Shown here: in pieces, positions 52,494 through 61,431 of the stretch
How the letters are laid out: every line of letters starts with the position of its first letter
How positions within the stretch are numbered: position 1 is the first letter of the stretch
From: Paenibacillus arenosi
GTDB taxonomy: Bacteria > Bacillota > Bacilli > Paenibacillales > Paenibacillaceae
Reading direction: 5' to 3'
Assembly: GCF_014841135.1 (NCBI RefSeq)
Contig: NZ_JACYTN010000005.1
Span: forward strand, 1 to 64,000
DNA length: 64,000 nucleotides
Translations under genes and position numbers: made by a program
The notes under the pieces: model-generated
Told to the model about the DNA's origin: nothing
The model's database searches: none
Seen by the model: the letters and a program-made list of their open reading frames with translations, nothing else

Positions 52494-53018
52494 GTGAACA
52501 ATACGGCTCTACTTATTATTGATGTTCAACAGGGGATGTTTACAGAAGACAATCCTGTATATAAAGGGAAACAATTGCTAACTAACATCGAACAGCTAAT
52601 TATCTATTTCCGAAGTCAGCATCTACCAATCTATTACATTCAACATACGGAGCCTGCTGGAAGAGAATTTGAAAAAGGCTCTCCGGCTTGGATGATTCAT
52701 CCTCAGATTGCCCCCACTGCATCAGATATCGTTATTGAGAAGACAACTCCAGATTCATTTCATCATACCGAATTACATCAAGAGCTAAAGAAAAGTAATA
52801 TTGAACATCTTTTGCTTACAGGCATTCAAAGTGATGTGTGTGTAGATACAACTTGCAGAAGAGCGTTTAGCCTAGGGTACAAGTCTACATTAGTAATAGA
52901 TGCGCACAGCACCTGGGGATCTTCAGAGCTAACGGCACAACAAATTATTAATCATCACAATCAAGTTTTACGGTGGTTCGCGAAAACGAATGAAACGAAG
53001 GATATTGTTCTAAGGTGA
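52494..53018 (+). CDS. Isochorismatase-like cysteine hydrolase
   Basis: A 174-residue hydrolase. GTG 52494 is nine bases after AGGAGG; ATG 52488 is only three bases from it. The family fingerprint is ALLIIDVQQGMF at the start (Asp of the triad), a Lys in VIEKTTPDSF, and the nucleophile cysteine in GIQSDVCVDTTCRRAF. Members hydrolyse amides such as nicotinamide, ureido-compounds or isochorismate. The substrate is not evident. A truncated Nudix gene follows 25 bases later. Confidence 0.88.
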   Translation: MNNTALLIIDVQQGMFTEDNPVYKGKQLLTNIEQLIIYFRSQHLPIYYIQHTEPAGREFEKGSPAWMIHPQIAPTASDIVIEKTTPDSFHHTELHQELKKSNIEHLLLTGIQSDVCVDTTCRRAFSLGYKSTLVIDAHSTWGSSELTAQQIINHHNQVLRWFAKTNETKDIVLR

Positions 53019-53043
53019 ATGATGGTTATACGGAGGTGGGAAT

Positions 53044-53292
53044 ATGAATATGCCTACGCATATTGTAGCAGTAGGTGGAATTGTTAAAAATGAAGAGGGA
53101 CAAGTTCTTCTTGTGAGGACTCAACATGGAGGATGGGTATTTCCTGGCGGGCAAGTGGAAAATGGTGAGAATCTCATGGTTGCTCTATCAAGAGAGATAA
53201 AAGAAGAGAGCGGAATCGATATCGAAGTACTATCAGGCTTATTTAGATTTTTGTGGGGATATTCATTATATGGAGTATCGTACAAAGCCTAA
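53044..53292 (+). pseudogene. Truncated Nudix hydrolase
   Basis: An 82-codon frame with an intact Nudix box: GGQVENGENLMVALSREIKEESGI matches Gx5Ex7REUxEExGU. Complete relatives are about 150 residues and continue with a beta-rich C-terminal half. Here the frame stops at 53290, and the reading frame after two stops retains ENEKDHLTSKSPEFIQ, which is vaguely like a Nudix C-terminal segment. A deletion plus stop codons is likely. The 53293-53587 stretch holds no gene; it ends in the leader of the amino-acid transporter operon. Confidence 0.65.
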
Positions 53293-53594
53293 TTTTGAAT
53301 TGAAAATGAAAAGGACCATTTAACTTCTAAAAGCCCTGAATTTATTCAATAGTAATCGTCACCGCTGATATCATTTCAATATCGGGGCATATTGTATTTA
53401 TGCTAGCCCTGCGCCCTTTATTTTTGGCTTGTATTATTAAAACTTAGTTAATTCATCGGAATTATATGAAAAAAAGATTGTACAGAATCGAAATGCGTGA
53501 TATTATCGGAACAATCATCGAATGCACGGGGTTATTTATTCGCGAAATTCTGGCTTGCAAATGGTGATATTACATGTTTAGGGGGCTGTACGAT

Positions 53595-54416
53595 ATGAAG
53601 AAAAAGACGCTAACGATACTATTCATTGCATTTGTCACCATGGTACTGGCGGCATGCGGCGGTCAGAGTGACAGCGCAAAGTCGGAAGCTGGCCAAGGGA
53701 CATCTGAAGCGAACCATTTGCTTGCGCAAATTAAGGCGAGTGGCAAGATTCGTATCGGCACAGAAGGGACATATCCTCCGTTTACGTTTCATGATGCCAA
53801 CGGTAAGCTGACAGGTTTTGATGTAGAGCTTGCTGAAGAGATAGCAAAACGTCTAGGCGTAACACCAGAATTTCACGAGGCAAAATGGGATGGCATGTTT
53901 GCAGGCTTGGATAGCGGTCGATTCGATATCGTTGTGAACCAAGTGTCCATTAATGATGATCGCAAGAAGAAGTATGACTTCTCTGATCCTTACAGTGTGT
54001 CTAAAGCTGTGCTCATCGTGCATGAGGAAACGACGGACATCAAAGTTTTGTCTGATATAAAAGGCAAGAAGGCTGGTCAATCTTTGACTTCCAACTTAAC
54101 CGAAATTGCTAAAGAAAACGGTGCGGAAATTGTACAAACAGATGGCTTCAACCAAGCGATCGAATTACTAGTTTCCAAGCGTATTGATGTGACCATTAAT
54201 GATGGTTTGTCTTTCTTAGACTTTAAAAAACATCGTCCTGATGCAAAAGTAAAAGTTGTCGATGAGCATCCGAATGCTTCCAGCAGCGGTGTGTTGATTC
54301 CTAAAGGGGAGCAAGAGCTTGTAGATGCGATTAACAAAGCACTTGCGGATATGAAAGCTGACGGCACGTATGTAGCCATTTCTCAGAAATACTTTAATGC
54401 CGACATTTCAAAATAA
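53595..54416 (+). CDS. Polar amino-acid ABC transporter, substrate-binding lipoprotein
   Basis: A 273-residue family 3 binding protein. ATG 53595 follows GGGGGCTG; the frame extends to ATG 53574. A lipoprotein signal ends at the lipobox VLAAC with C21. Then comes a Ser/Glu linker and the domain with IRIGTEGTYPPFTFHDANGKLTGFDVELA, the signature of glutamine, cystine or arginine binders, and FDIVVNQVSINDDRKKKYDFS. It anchors in the membrane and feeds the permease and ATPase encoded next. A TcyA-like cystine specificity is possible. Confidence 0.9.
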   Translation: MKKKTLTILFIAFVTMVLAACGGQSDSAKSEAGQGTSEANHLLAQIKASGKIRIGTEGTYPPFTFHDANGKLTGFDVELAEEIAKRLGVTPEFHEAKWDGMFAGLDSGRFDIVVNQVSINDDRKKKYDFSDPYSVSKAVLIVHEETTDIKVLSDIKGKKAGQSLTSNLTEIAKENGAEIVQTDGFNQAIELLVSKRIDVTINDGLSFLDFKKHRPDAKVKVVDEHPNASSSGVLIPKGEQELVDAINKALADMKADGTYVAISQKYFNADISK

Positions 54417-54430
54417 TTGGGTGATCGCTC

Positions 54431-55099
54431 GTGGATAATAAATATTTGGAAATATTCCTTGATTCACTATGGCCGTTATTGAAAGCGGGAGTGCTGTTCG
54501 CAGTTCCGCTTACACTGATTTCTTTTGCGGTTGGCCTCGTGTTAGCTTTATTAACTGCTTTAGCTCGCTTGTCATCTATTAAACCATTAGTATGGCTCGC
54601 GCGGTTCTATGTATGGATTATACGTGGAACGCCATTGCTCGTGCAGCTGTTTATTATTTTCTATGGACTGCCTAGCTTAGGTATTACAATAGGTGCGTTT
54701 TCAGCCGCCATTATTGGGTTCTCGCTTAGTGTTGGCGCATACAATGCAGAAGTGATGCGCGCTGCTATTCAGTCGATTCCAAAAGGGCAGTGGGAAGCGG
54801 CAGAATCGCTTGGTATGACACGCAGCCAAATTTTACGTCGTATTATTTTGCCTCAGGCAGCTCGAGTATCGGTACCGCCATTATCGAATTCATTTATTAG
54901 TTTAGTTAAAGATACTTCTTTGGCTGCTACCATTACGGTGACGGAAATGTTCCAACGTGCCCAGCAAATTGCAGCAGTAACTTACGAGCATATGCTTATT
55001 TACTGTGAAGTGGCCTTAATTTATTTGTTTTTCAGTACGATTTTGTCTGCGCTGCAAGCAAGAGTGGAGAAATACTTTGAACGCTATACGGTTCGATAA
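54431..55099 (+). CDS. Polar amino-acid ABC transporter permease
   Basis: A 222-residue permease of the His/Glu/Gln/Arg family. GTG 54431 is the frame start, 14 bases after the lipoprotein gene. Five transmembrane segments and the cytoplasmic EAA-type loop, AAESLGMTRSQILRRIILPQA, are clear. IRGTPLLVQLFIIFYGLP is the conserved N-terminal block. It would work as a homodimer. Confidence 0.92.
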   Translation: MDNKYLEIFLDSLWPLLKAGVLFAVPLTLISFAVGLVLALLTALARLSSIKPLVWLARFYVWIIRGTPLLVQLFIIFYGLPSLGITIGAFSAAIIGFSLSVGAYNAEVMRAAIQSIPKGQWEAAESLGMTRSQILRRIILPQAARVSVPPLSNSFISLVKDTSLAATITVTEMFQRAQQIAAVTYEHMLIYCEVALIYLFFSTILSALQARVEKYFERYTVR

Positions 55100-55111
55100 G
55101 GGGGCTTCGTT

Positions 55112-55930
55112 ATGATTAGGTTAAAAGACATAAATAAGAACTTTGGAAATGTCCCCATCTTAAAACATATTGATCTGCGCGTAAATAAGGGAGAGACTGT
55201 CGTTATTATCGGGCCTTCTGGATCAGGTAAATCAACTTTACTGCGCTGCTTGAATTTGCTAGAGCAGCCGACGAGCGGGTACTTGCGTATTGCAGATGAT
55301 TCTCTGCAGTTGAAAGAAGGGGATTCGATCAAGCAAGCAGATGTAATGAAAATACGATTGCACACGGGAATGGTGTTTCAAGCCCATCATTTATTTCCGC
55401 ATATGACTGCGGTACAAAATGTAATGGAAGGGCTCGTTACCGTTCGACGTCAAGCAAAAGTAGAAGCTCGTGCAGCAGCACTTCGGCTATTAAAGAAGGT
55501 CGGCTTGGCTGATAAGGCAGATTCGTATCCATTTCAGCTGTCTGGGGGTCAGCAGCAGCGCGTCGGTATTGCGAGAGCATTGGCATTGGAACCGAATGTG
55601 TTGCTGTTTGATGAACCTACTTCAGCACTTGATCCTGAGATTGTGGGGGAAGTTCTTAATGTTATGGGCGATCTCAAGCAGGAAGGGATGACCATGGTCA
55701 TTGTCACGCACGAAATGCAATTTGCTCGCCTTATTGCTGATCATATTATTTTCCTAGATCAAGGTGTCGTTGTTGAGGAAGGCTCACCAGATCAAGTATT
55801 TGATGCTCCGACTCAGAAACGGACAAAGCAGTTTCTACAGCGTCTTGATTGGATGAGGGAACGTATTCCGACAGGGCATGAAGCAGAGCTATTTGCACCT
55901 CAAAATGAGGAGGTTGGCATTGTTCATTAA
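55112..55930 (+). CDS. Polar amino-acid ABC transporter ATPase
   Basis: A 272-residue ATPase. Walker A GPSGSGKSTLLRCLN, Q-loop GMVFQAHHLFPHMTAVQNV, signature LSGGQQQRVGIARAL, Walker B VLLFDEPTSALDPE and the H-loop VTHEMQFA are intact. The C-terminal 30 residues (RIPTGHEAELFAPQNEEVGIVH) extend beyond the usual 240-250-residue ATPases and are unassigned. It closes the three-gene operon, with a terminator at 55946. Confidence 0.94.
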   Translation: MIRLKDINKNFGNVPILKHIDLRVNKGETVVIIGPSGSGKSTLLRCLNLLEQPTSGYLRIADDSLQLKEGDSIKQADVMKIRLHTGMVFQAHHLFPHMTAVQNVMEGLVTVRRQAKVEARAAALRLLKKVGLADKADSYPFQLSGGQQQRVGIARALALEPNVLLFDEPTSALDPEIVGEVLNVMGDLKQEGMTMVIVTHEMQFARLIADHIIFLDQGVVVEEGSPDQVFDAPTQKRTKQFLQRLDWMRERIPTGHEAELFAPQNEEVGIVH

Positions 55931-55945
55931 TAGTAAAAATAAAGC

Positions 55946-55985
55946 GAGACAGCGTAGGTGAAAGGTTCAACCTCGCTGTCTCTTT
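55946..55985 (+). terminator. Terminator of the amino-acid transporter operon
   Basis: GAGACAGCG (55946-55954) pairs perfectly with CGCTGTCTC (55974-55982), followed by TTTG. Confidence 0.7.
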
Positions 55986-56069
55986 GTGTTGTCGTGAATG
56001 TAATTATTCATTTGTAAATGTTCTGTGTAATGAGCTTGTCATAACTAAGTAAGCTAGGCCATTTCTGGC

Positions 56070-56696
56070 TTATAGTTTCTTCGTGGCTTGTTGAATAATA
56101 CTAATAAGTTCACTGCTATACGTCTCCAAATCTACATCTTTCGTTGAAGGATTCAGCAAGAACTCACCAATCGCACCTTGAATGACATTTGACATTATGG
56201 CTACATGGAAGTTTCCGAACACACCTTGCTGCTGACCTTCTCGCAAAATATGCTGCAGTGTGCTCACTAATGCATCTTCTTCGTCTTCATCGGCATCTAA
56301 TTTGTAATACGGAACTTGCTCAGGTGTTCGCGCATTGAAAATAATTTCGATCAGTGCAGTTTGATGAGCAGGGTGCGTAACTTGATAAGCTAGGCTGGCA
56401 GCGATAAACGCTTCCAGCTTCTCCTCAGGTGTATGTCCCTGATTGACTCTCTCTAGAACATATGAAGTGGAACGCTCTACAAGCTTGATGAGCAAATGAT
56501 TCATCAGATCATTCTTATCCGAAAAGTGGTAGGAGATAAGCGCCGTGCTAATCCCAGCTCGTTTTGCTATTTTAGCTAAACTGGCATTTACATACCCAAT
56601 ATCATCAAGGGTTTGAACAGCAGCCTCGATAATTTGCTCCCGTCTTGCGGCTGCAATAAACGATTGTTTGCCTTCTGGTTTATGATCTTGGTTCAT
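56070..56696 (-). CDS. TetR family regulator
   Basis: A 208-residue regulator. The helix-turn-helix is VNASLAKIAKRAGISTALISYHF with SDKNDLMNHLL after it. The C-terminal domain resembles that of the YcdC/RutR-BetI type, opened by NARTPEQVP. It is the second gene of a two-gene minus-strand unit behind a membrane protein, 24 bases apart. Two palindromes upstream of the first gene (57211-57246) are probable binding sites. Confidence 0.9.
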   Translation of the reverse strand: MNQDHKPEGKQSFIAAARREQIIEAAVQTLDDIGYVNASLAKIAKRAGISTALISYHFSDKNDLMNHLLIKLVERSTSYVLERVNQGHTPEEKLEAFIAASLAYQVTHPAHQTALIEIIFNARTPEQVPYYKLDADEDEEDALVSTLQHILREGQQQGVFGNFHVAIMSNVIQGAIGEFLLNPSTKDVDLETYSSELISIIQQATKKL

Positions 56697-56720
56697 CTAA
56701 CATCGCCTCAATTGTCGCAA

Positions 56721-57182
56721 TTATTTGGATTTTGTCTGATTTAATTTCCCGAGCAATAATAAAGCTACGACGATAATGGGAATCACTAAATTGCTTGGAT
56801 CCATGATGAATTGTTCAAAACGCTCAAACAATGCACTGCTATTGTTGAACAAATAGTAAATCCCACGGATTCCGACAATGACGAGCCCTGAGAAAAGCAT
56901 AAATGGAATGATGGACAATCCGAGTTTTAGTACATTCCATCCTAACGGTTTGCTTAGTAACAACAGCAATGCTGCTGTGACACAGAATATCCCAAGTATT
57001 CCGATACATGCAACCCGTATCCATCCGTACCAAGGGAAGTCTAGTGTATTCATATTATCGTTGTACATATACCAAGTATACCAGAGTGCAGCCCCTCCAA
57101 GTAATACACTTAGAACAGGAATAACTTTTTGCATCCAGTCAGCGAATAAAGTGGTGGAATGTTCTTGATTGTGATTAGTCAT
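56721..57182 (-). CDS. Four-helix membrane protein of unknown function
   Basis: A 153-residue protein with hydrophobic segments at about 20-38, 50-80, 86-107 and 130-147 (VIPVLSVLLGGAALWYTWY, IACIGILGIFCVTAALLLL-like, IIPFMLFSGLVIVGIRGIYYL, NLVIPIIVVALLLLG). I recognise no family. It is first in the unit with the TetR gene and lies next to two palindromes, so the repressor probably controls its own operon in response to a membrane-active compound. Confidence 0.75.
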   Translation of the reverse strand: MTNHNQEHSTTLFADWMQKVIPVLSVLLGGAALWYTWYMYNDNMNTLDFPWYGWIRVACIGILGIFCVTAALLLLLSKPLGWNVLKLGLSIIPFMLFSGLVIVGIRGIYYLFNNSSALFERFEQFIMDPSNLVIPIIVVALLLLGKLNQTKSK

Positions 57183-57210
57183 GATGACTCTCCTTATTGA
57201 ACAAAATTGA

Positions 57211-57246
57211 TTAAACGTTTAAAAAATTAATTGATTAGTTAATCAA
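57211..57246. promoter_or_regulatory. Pair of palindromes, likely TetR operators
   Basis: TTAAACGTTTAA (57211-57222) is a perfect 12-base palindrome, and TTGATTA-GT-TAATCAA (57231-57246) has perfect seven-base arms. A similar TTGATTAAACG half lies at 57207. They are 29-64 bases upstream of the minus-strand membrane-protein start. Confidence 0.65.
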
Positions 57247-57342
57247 AATAATAACGTATCCTTATATTCTCGTCAATATAGCATCTAGAGGACTGACTTT
57301 ATCCCTCAATACGTGGATGAAAAATATCGTGGACATGCAAAT

Positions 57343-57371
57343 ACCCCCTGCCAAAATGGAAGGCAGGGGGT
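57343..57371 (-). terminator. Hairpin after the CatE-like gene
   Basis: ACCCCCTGCC and GGCAGGGGGT form a perfect ten-pair stem around a nine-base loop. On the minus strand it is followed only by ATTT, so it is a strong stem with a weak tail. Confidence 0.55.
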
Positions 57372-57413
57372 TAGGTTCATTTGAATGTAAATTGGGACTG
57401 ACATCGCGGCGGA

Positions 57414-58259
57414 TCAAACTTGTAATTGAATTCGGTTGCCTGACGGATCCGTCGTTATGAGGTGACCATTTTCTTCCTGGACAGTTTCTCCGATTTCTTT
57501 TAACTGAGCAATAACTCGTTGTCTATCAGCATCAGTAGGGAACACGATTGCGTAGGATTCCAGGCCTGTGCTGTTCGGAGCTGGTGTAGGAGCGCCAACT
57601 CCAGCCCATGTGTTTAATCCAATATGATGATGGTATTTACCTGTCGAAATAAATAGTGCCTGAGGGCCAAAGCGATTTACCACTTTAAATCCAAGTCCTT
57701 TTATATAAAATTGCTCTGCTCTAGCTAAATCCGCAACATGAAGATGAATATGCCCCATAATCGTACCCTCTGGAAGGCCGCTCCATTTTCCCGTTTCATT
57801 GGTCATAAGCTCAGGGAAATTTAATGCCTCTGTTGTCATGGCCACGATATCATTATGCCATTCCCACGCATTAGGGTTACGATCAGCATAGATCTCAATT
57901 CCATTTCCGTCTGGATCAGATAAATACAGAGCTTCGCTTACAAGGTGATCGGCCGATCCAATCTGGATATTAAGCTCTACAAAGTGACGTACAACATGAG
58001 CTAGATCCGAGCGCTCAGGCAGCAGTAAGGCGAAATGATAAAGTCCAGTAGTTCTTGGTTGCTTCGGTAGAACGTGCTCGGGTTGCTCTATTTTTAACAG
58101 AGATGTTTTGCCGTCAGCAGTCAATTCTGCACTTTTATCAGACCGGTTTAGTACTTTAAACCCAATGACTTCTTGGTAGAAAGTAAGGGAGCGTTCTATA
58201 TTTTGCACCTTTAGGTTGACTTGGCCTACAAAAGTGTTCGGTTCGCGATGGAATTGCAT
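57414..58259 (-). CDS. Two-domain VOC protein, CatE/catechol-2,3-dioxygenase-like
   Basis: A 281-residue protein; ATG 58259 follows GGAGGTAAT. The N-terminal VOC half starts GQVNLKVQNIERSLTFYQEVIGF and the C-terminal half GHIHLHVADLARAEQFYIKGLGF. Two histidines that could bind iron are present in the C-terminal half (GHIHLHV and YHHHIGLNTW). The expected late glutamate is glutamine in GNRIQLQV, so true extradiol cleavage activity is uncertain. Relatives are YfiE/CatE proteins of Bacillus. It stands alone between a terminator and a divergent VOC gene. Confidence 0.8.
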   Translation of the reverse strand: MQFHREPNTFVGQVNLKVQNIERSLTFYQEVIGFKVLNRSDKSAELTADGKTSLLKIEQPEHVLPKQPRTTGLYHFALLLPERSDLAHVVRHFVELNIQIGSADHLVSEALYLSDPDGNGIEIYADRNPNAWEWHNDIVAMTTEALNFPELMTNETGKWSGLPEGTIMGHIHLHVADLARAEQFYIKGLGFKVVNRFGPQALFISTGKYHHHIGLNTWAGVGAPTPAPNSTGLESYAIVFPTDADRQRVIAQLKEIGETVQEENGHLITTDPSGNRIQLQV

Positions 58260-58502
58260 AATGATTACCTCCTTGTGTATATTTCATATATTCCGTGTAT
58301 AGTGGCATTTAAAAATGGGTCCATTACAGGTCATATCTGCATGTGATCTACTTACTTTTAGTAATGAAATAACTATAACTTATAAAATGGATGTCGTCAA
58401 ATACAAAAATAAGTTCGCTATGAATGAACCGAATTCCGATTTAATCTCCCCACGTGTGTTTGTGAAAGAAAAGTTAAACATATTTAAATAAATACATAAT
58501 TT

Positions 58503-58523
58503 ACATACATTCAGTATGTATGT
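58503..58523. promoter_or_regulatory. Probable TetR operator before the VOC gene
   Basis: ACATACAT (58503-58510) and ATGTATGT (58516-58523) are perfect arms around TCAGT, embedded in a longer near-symmetric AT-rich region (AATTT...TAAATT). It lies 41 bases before the VOC gene start. The following TetR gene probably encodes its ligand. Confidence 0.7.
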
Positions 58524-58563
58524 TAAATTGAAATCATCCTAAATAGTGGAGGAGAATGCTCGT

Positions 58564-59004
58564 ATGAAATTATCCAGCTTTTATCCTGTCCTTTTGTCCG
58601 AACAAGTTGCTGCAAGCTCTGTCTTTTACAGGGAGTACTTCGGTTTCGAGGTCGTTTTTGAGTCAGATTGGTATGTAAGTTTGCGATTGTCTAACGGTGA
58701 TTGCTCGTATGAGCTAGCCATTATGGACCCTGCTCATGCAACGATACCTGCTGCTTTTCAACATAAAGTACAGGGCTTACTTTTAAACTTTGAAGTAGAT
58801 GATGTGGACGCAGAGTATGAGCGATTAATTCAAACAGCGAAGCTGCCCCTTCACTCGGATATAAAGGATGAAGCGTTCGGTCAGAGACATTTCATCACGG
58901 CTGATCCGAATGGGGTATTGATCGATGTCATCACAATCATTCCTCCTTCAGAAGAGTTTGTAAGTCAGTATAATGAAAGCGTTTGGAAGGAAAGCGAAAC
59001 ATAA
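58564..59004 (+). CDS. VOC family (glyoxalase/bleomycin-resistance-like) protein
   Basis: A 146-residue single VOC unit. ATG 58564 follows GTGGAGGAG; GTG 58546 is in frame but inside the ribosome site. It begins [29 protein letters not shown] and contains [16 protein letters not shown] and [15 protein letters not shown]. Such proteins sequester or modify a small toxic molecule; the substrate is unknown. It is followed 70 bases later by a TetR gene and has a palindromic operator, so it looks like a self-contained inducible detoxification pair. Confidence 0.85.
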   Translation: MKLSSFYPVLLSEQVAASSVFYREYFGFEVVFESDWYVSLRLSNGDCSYELAIMDPAHATIPAAFQHKVQGLLLNFEVDDVDAEYERLIQTAKLPLHSDIKDEAFGQRHFITADPNGVLIDVITIIPPSEEFVSQYNESVWKESET

Positions 59005-59074
59005 AGAAAATGAAACAGAACATAGATATATGTGGGGATAACATTATAAATCGAATGGAGATATCTATTAGGAA

Positions 59075-59674
59075 ATGAAGAGAAACAAAGCAGATACGGA
59101 TGAAACGATACGTCAGTTGATTGAAGTGGGCAGAGTCCATTTTACGGAGCATGGATATGCAAATACGTCTTTGGAATTGATCGTTCAGGAGGCAAAGTTA
59201 ACGCGCGGAGCACTTTACCATCATTTTGGAAATAAAAAAGGATTGTTCCGCATCGTGCTTGAATCTGTCCAGGCAGAAGTTGCCGAGCATGTAGAGCAAG
59301 CAGCTTCCACGAGTGAAGATGTATGGGAACAGCTTCATCTTGGGTGCCGCGCGTTCGTCATAGCTGCCGTAGAGCCTCGGCGTAAACATATTATGCTTAT
59401 CGATGGTCCATCCGTCTTAGGCTGGGAAGAATGGAGAATGCTAGACGGGAAGCATTCGATGCGTCTGCTGCGTGAGCAGCTTCACATGATGAAGGAACGG
59501 GGATATATCCAGCCTGTCTCTATCGATGCGATTACCCATTTTCTATCAGGAGCATTAAATGAAATCTCACTGTGGAATGCGCAGCATTCGGACTCGGAGC
59601 AATCGATGGATGACACAATGGAAGTTATTTCCCTGTTCTTAGAAGGATTTAAACGGAGATCGTCTAATATGTAG
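59075..59674 (+). CDS. TetR family regulator of the VOC gene
   Basis: A 199-residue repressor. The N-terminal DNA-binding domain is HFTEHGYANTSLELIVQEAKLTRGALYHHFGNKKGLFRIVL in outline (residues about 22-60). The C-terminal domain has the block VAAVEPRRKHIMLIDGPSVLGWEEWR, common among TetR regulators of VOC genes. Its likely operator is the palindrome at 58503 and the two genes are probably co-transcribed. Confidence 0.9.
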   Translation: MKRNKADTDETIRQLIEVGRVHFTEHGYANTSLELIVQEAKLTRGALYHHFGNKKGLFRIVLESVQAEVAEHVEQAASTSEDVWEQLHLGCRAFVIAAVEPRRKHIMLIDGPSVLGWEEWRMLDGKHSMRLLREQLHMMKERGYIQPVSIDAITHFLSGALNEISLWNAQHSDSEQSMDDTMEVISLFLEGFKRRSSNM

Positions 59675-59772
59675 ATAATGTCATGCCGCAGCTTGTCTAT
59701 ACGATGATAAGGACCTATATCGTCTTGGAACAACAACACGGCATATCGAAATAGGCGAAAGAGGTATCCAAT

Positions 59773-60237
59773 ATGATCATGGTTAGTTCTTGTCTTGCAG
59801 GCTTGGAAGTCAGATATAATGGTACTCATTGTTTACATGATAAGGTAAAGCAGCTAGTGGAGAATAATCAAGCTGTAACGGTATGTCCTGAGCTTATGGG
59901 AGGGTTACCGACACCGCGAGAGCCAGCTGAAATTGTTAATGGTGATGGCTATGATGTGTTAAATGGATTGGCTATCATTCGGGATCGTGCCGGCGTAGAT
60001 GTGACTGCTGCTTATATGGAAGGGGCTATGCGAACACTTGAGTTGGCGCAACAACTTCAAGCTACGTTTGTTGTACTGAAGGAGAACAGTCCATCTTGCG
60101 GCAGTTCCAAGATTTATAATGGCAAGTTTATAGGTGAGAAAATAGCGGGGAACGGAATTACCGCTGCTTTGTTGAAGAAGCATGGCTTTAACGTTATATC
60201 TGAAGATGACTTTGTGCAGATGCTGGATGAACTTTAA
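59773..60237 (+). CDS. DUF523 family protein
   Basis: A 154-residue protein with the family hallmarks VSSCLAGLEVRYNG near the start, VCPELMGGLPTPREPAEI and the cysteine-containing VLKENSPSCGSSKIYNG. These conserved cysteines suggest a metal or Fe-S site; the biochemical role is unknown to me. ATG 59773 lies behind a weak GAAAGAGG site. The stretch 60238-60527 after it (290 bases) is AT-rich with no gene. Confidence 0.88.
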   Translation: MIMVSSCLAGLEVRYNGTHCLHDKVKQLVENNQAVTVCPELMGGLPTPREPAEIVNGDGYDVLNGLAIIRDRAGVDVTAAYMEGAMRTLELAQQLQATFVVLKENSPSCGSSKIYNGKFIGEKIAGNGITAALLKKHGFNVISEDDFVQMLDEL

Positions 60238-60527
60238 GTAATATAGCGTGTACCTTTTATAGCTTATAAGGTTTACCTTTTCATTAAGATGCGCAATCCT
60301 AGTTGAAATAACGAACAGGGGCAAAGATATTTCTTTAGCCTCTTGTTTTTATGCTTGTTGATAGAATTGATCCAATATTAAAATAGTCTAAATGGATCAA
60401 AAAGTAATGGAAGAGAAGGAAAAGTCTTGTATTTTATCGGTATCTATCGCAAAATATAAATATTACATATGAAAATAATAGAAATTATGTTCTATTTTAA
60501 AATTGTACAAAAGGGGTTAATTCGCTC

Positions 60528-61358
60528 ATGAAAATGGTCAAAATGAAGAAGTCTATTTTTATCGCAACTATGGTTTCTGTAAGTCTTATGTCTGGTGCAG
60601 TAGCTGTCGTTGCTTCAAATGGTATGGAGAAAATTTCGGCGTTCCTGAATCATAAAGTGCAATTCAAAGTAGATGGGAACGAGTGGACACCTAAAAGTGA
60701 TAACGGTAGCAAATTGGCTCCTGTTGTATATAAAGGGACGACTTACTTGCCAGCGCGTGCAGTTGGTGAGGCTGTTGGTGCTGAAGTGAAATGGAATGGT
60801 ACTACGCAAACGATTACGATTAATACAGGCAAAGGTTCTACGGGTGGTACTTCTACACCAACTGAAAAGCCTACTAAGCCAGTTGAAGTTCCACAAGCTA
60901 ATGGCATTATTAAGCTAGGCAATAAAGAAGAGACAACGAAAAAAATGCGTGAGCAAGCAGTGACGCTTATTAAATTGTATGGTGAAGCGCTCGAAACAGG
61001 CAGCACGAAAAAGTACGATGATTATATTACGAAAATTACAGCTGACAAATACCCGGACTCTCCAATTCGTAACGGACATCAACATTACAAAGATATGTTC
61101 AAAAAGAAAGTGGACGAAGTAATCGCTGCGAATTCCAAAGAAAAAATTGCAGACTATGCAAAAGCAATGAAGGCAGTTACTTTGGATCAAGTTGAAGTAT
61201 TTACTATCGGTGATAAGAGCGAATACAGCCAAACTTTCTCCTTTAAGTACTTCCCTAAAGGCTGGACTGCGTTCAGCAGCACCTATGTATACTTCGAATT
61301 CGGTGCAACAAAGTATAAAAGCTCAGACTTTGAATTGTTTGCTGCATATATTAACTAA
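60528..61358 (+). CDS. Secreted stalk-domain (copper amine oxidase N-like) protein
   Basis: A 276-residue exported protein. ATG 60528 follows AAAGGGG. The signal peptide includes SIFIATMVSVSLMSGAVAVV. Residues about 40-95 form a copper-amine-oxidase N-terminal-like stalk domain (YLPARAVGEAVGAEVKWNGTTQTITI), common in Paenibacillus envelope proteins. A Thr/Pro linker follows, then a Lys-rich C-terminal domain of about 150 residues (KKMREQAVTLIKLYGEALETG ... FSFKYFPKGWTAFSS) that I cannot place. Confidence 0.82.
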   Translation: MKMVKMKKSIFIATMVSVSLMSGAVAVVASNGMEKISAFLNHKVQFKVDGNEWTPKSDNGSKLAPVVYKGTTYLPARAVGEAVGAEVKWNGTTQTITINTGKGSTGGTSTPTEKPTKPVEVPQANGIIKLGNKEETTKKMREQAVTLIKLYGEALETGSTKKYDDYITKITADKYPDSPIRNGHQHYKDMFKKKVDEVIAANSKEKIADYAKAMKAVTLDQVEVFTIGDKSEYSQTFSFKYFPKGWTAFSSTYVYFEFGATKYKSSDFELFAAYIN

Positions 61359-61431
61359 TAGGGCTTGGTATTTCTAGTAAACCTTATCAGGAATGAACTC
61401 GTGATTCATTGACATAACCTAATAAATAGGT

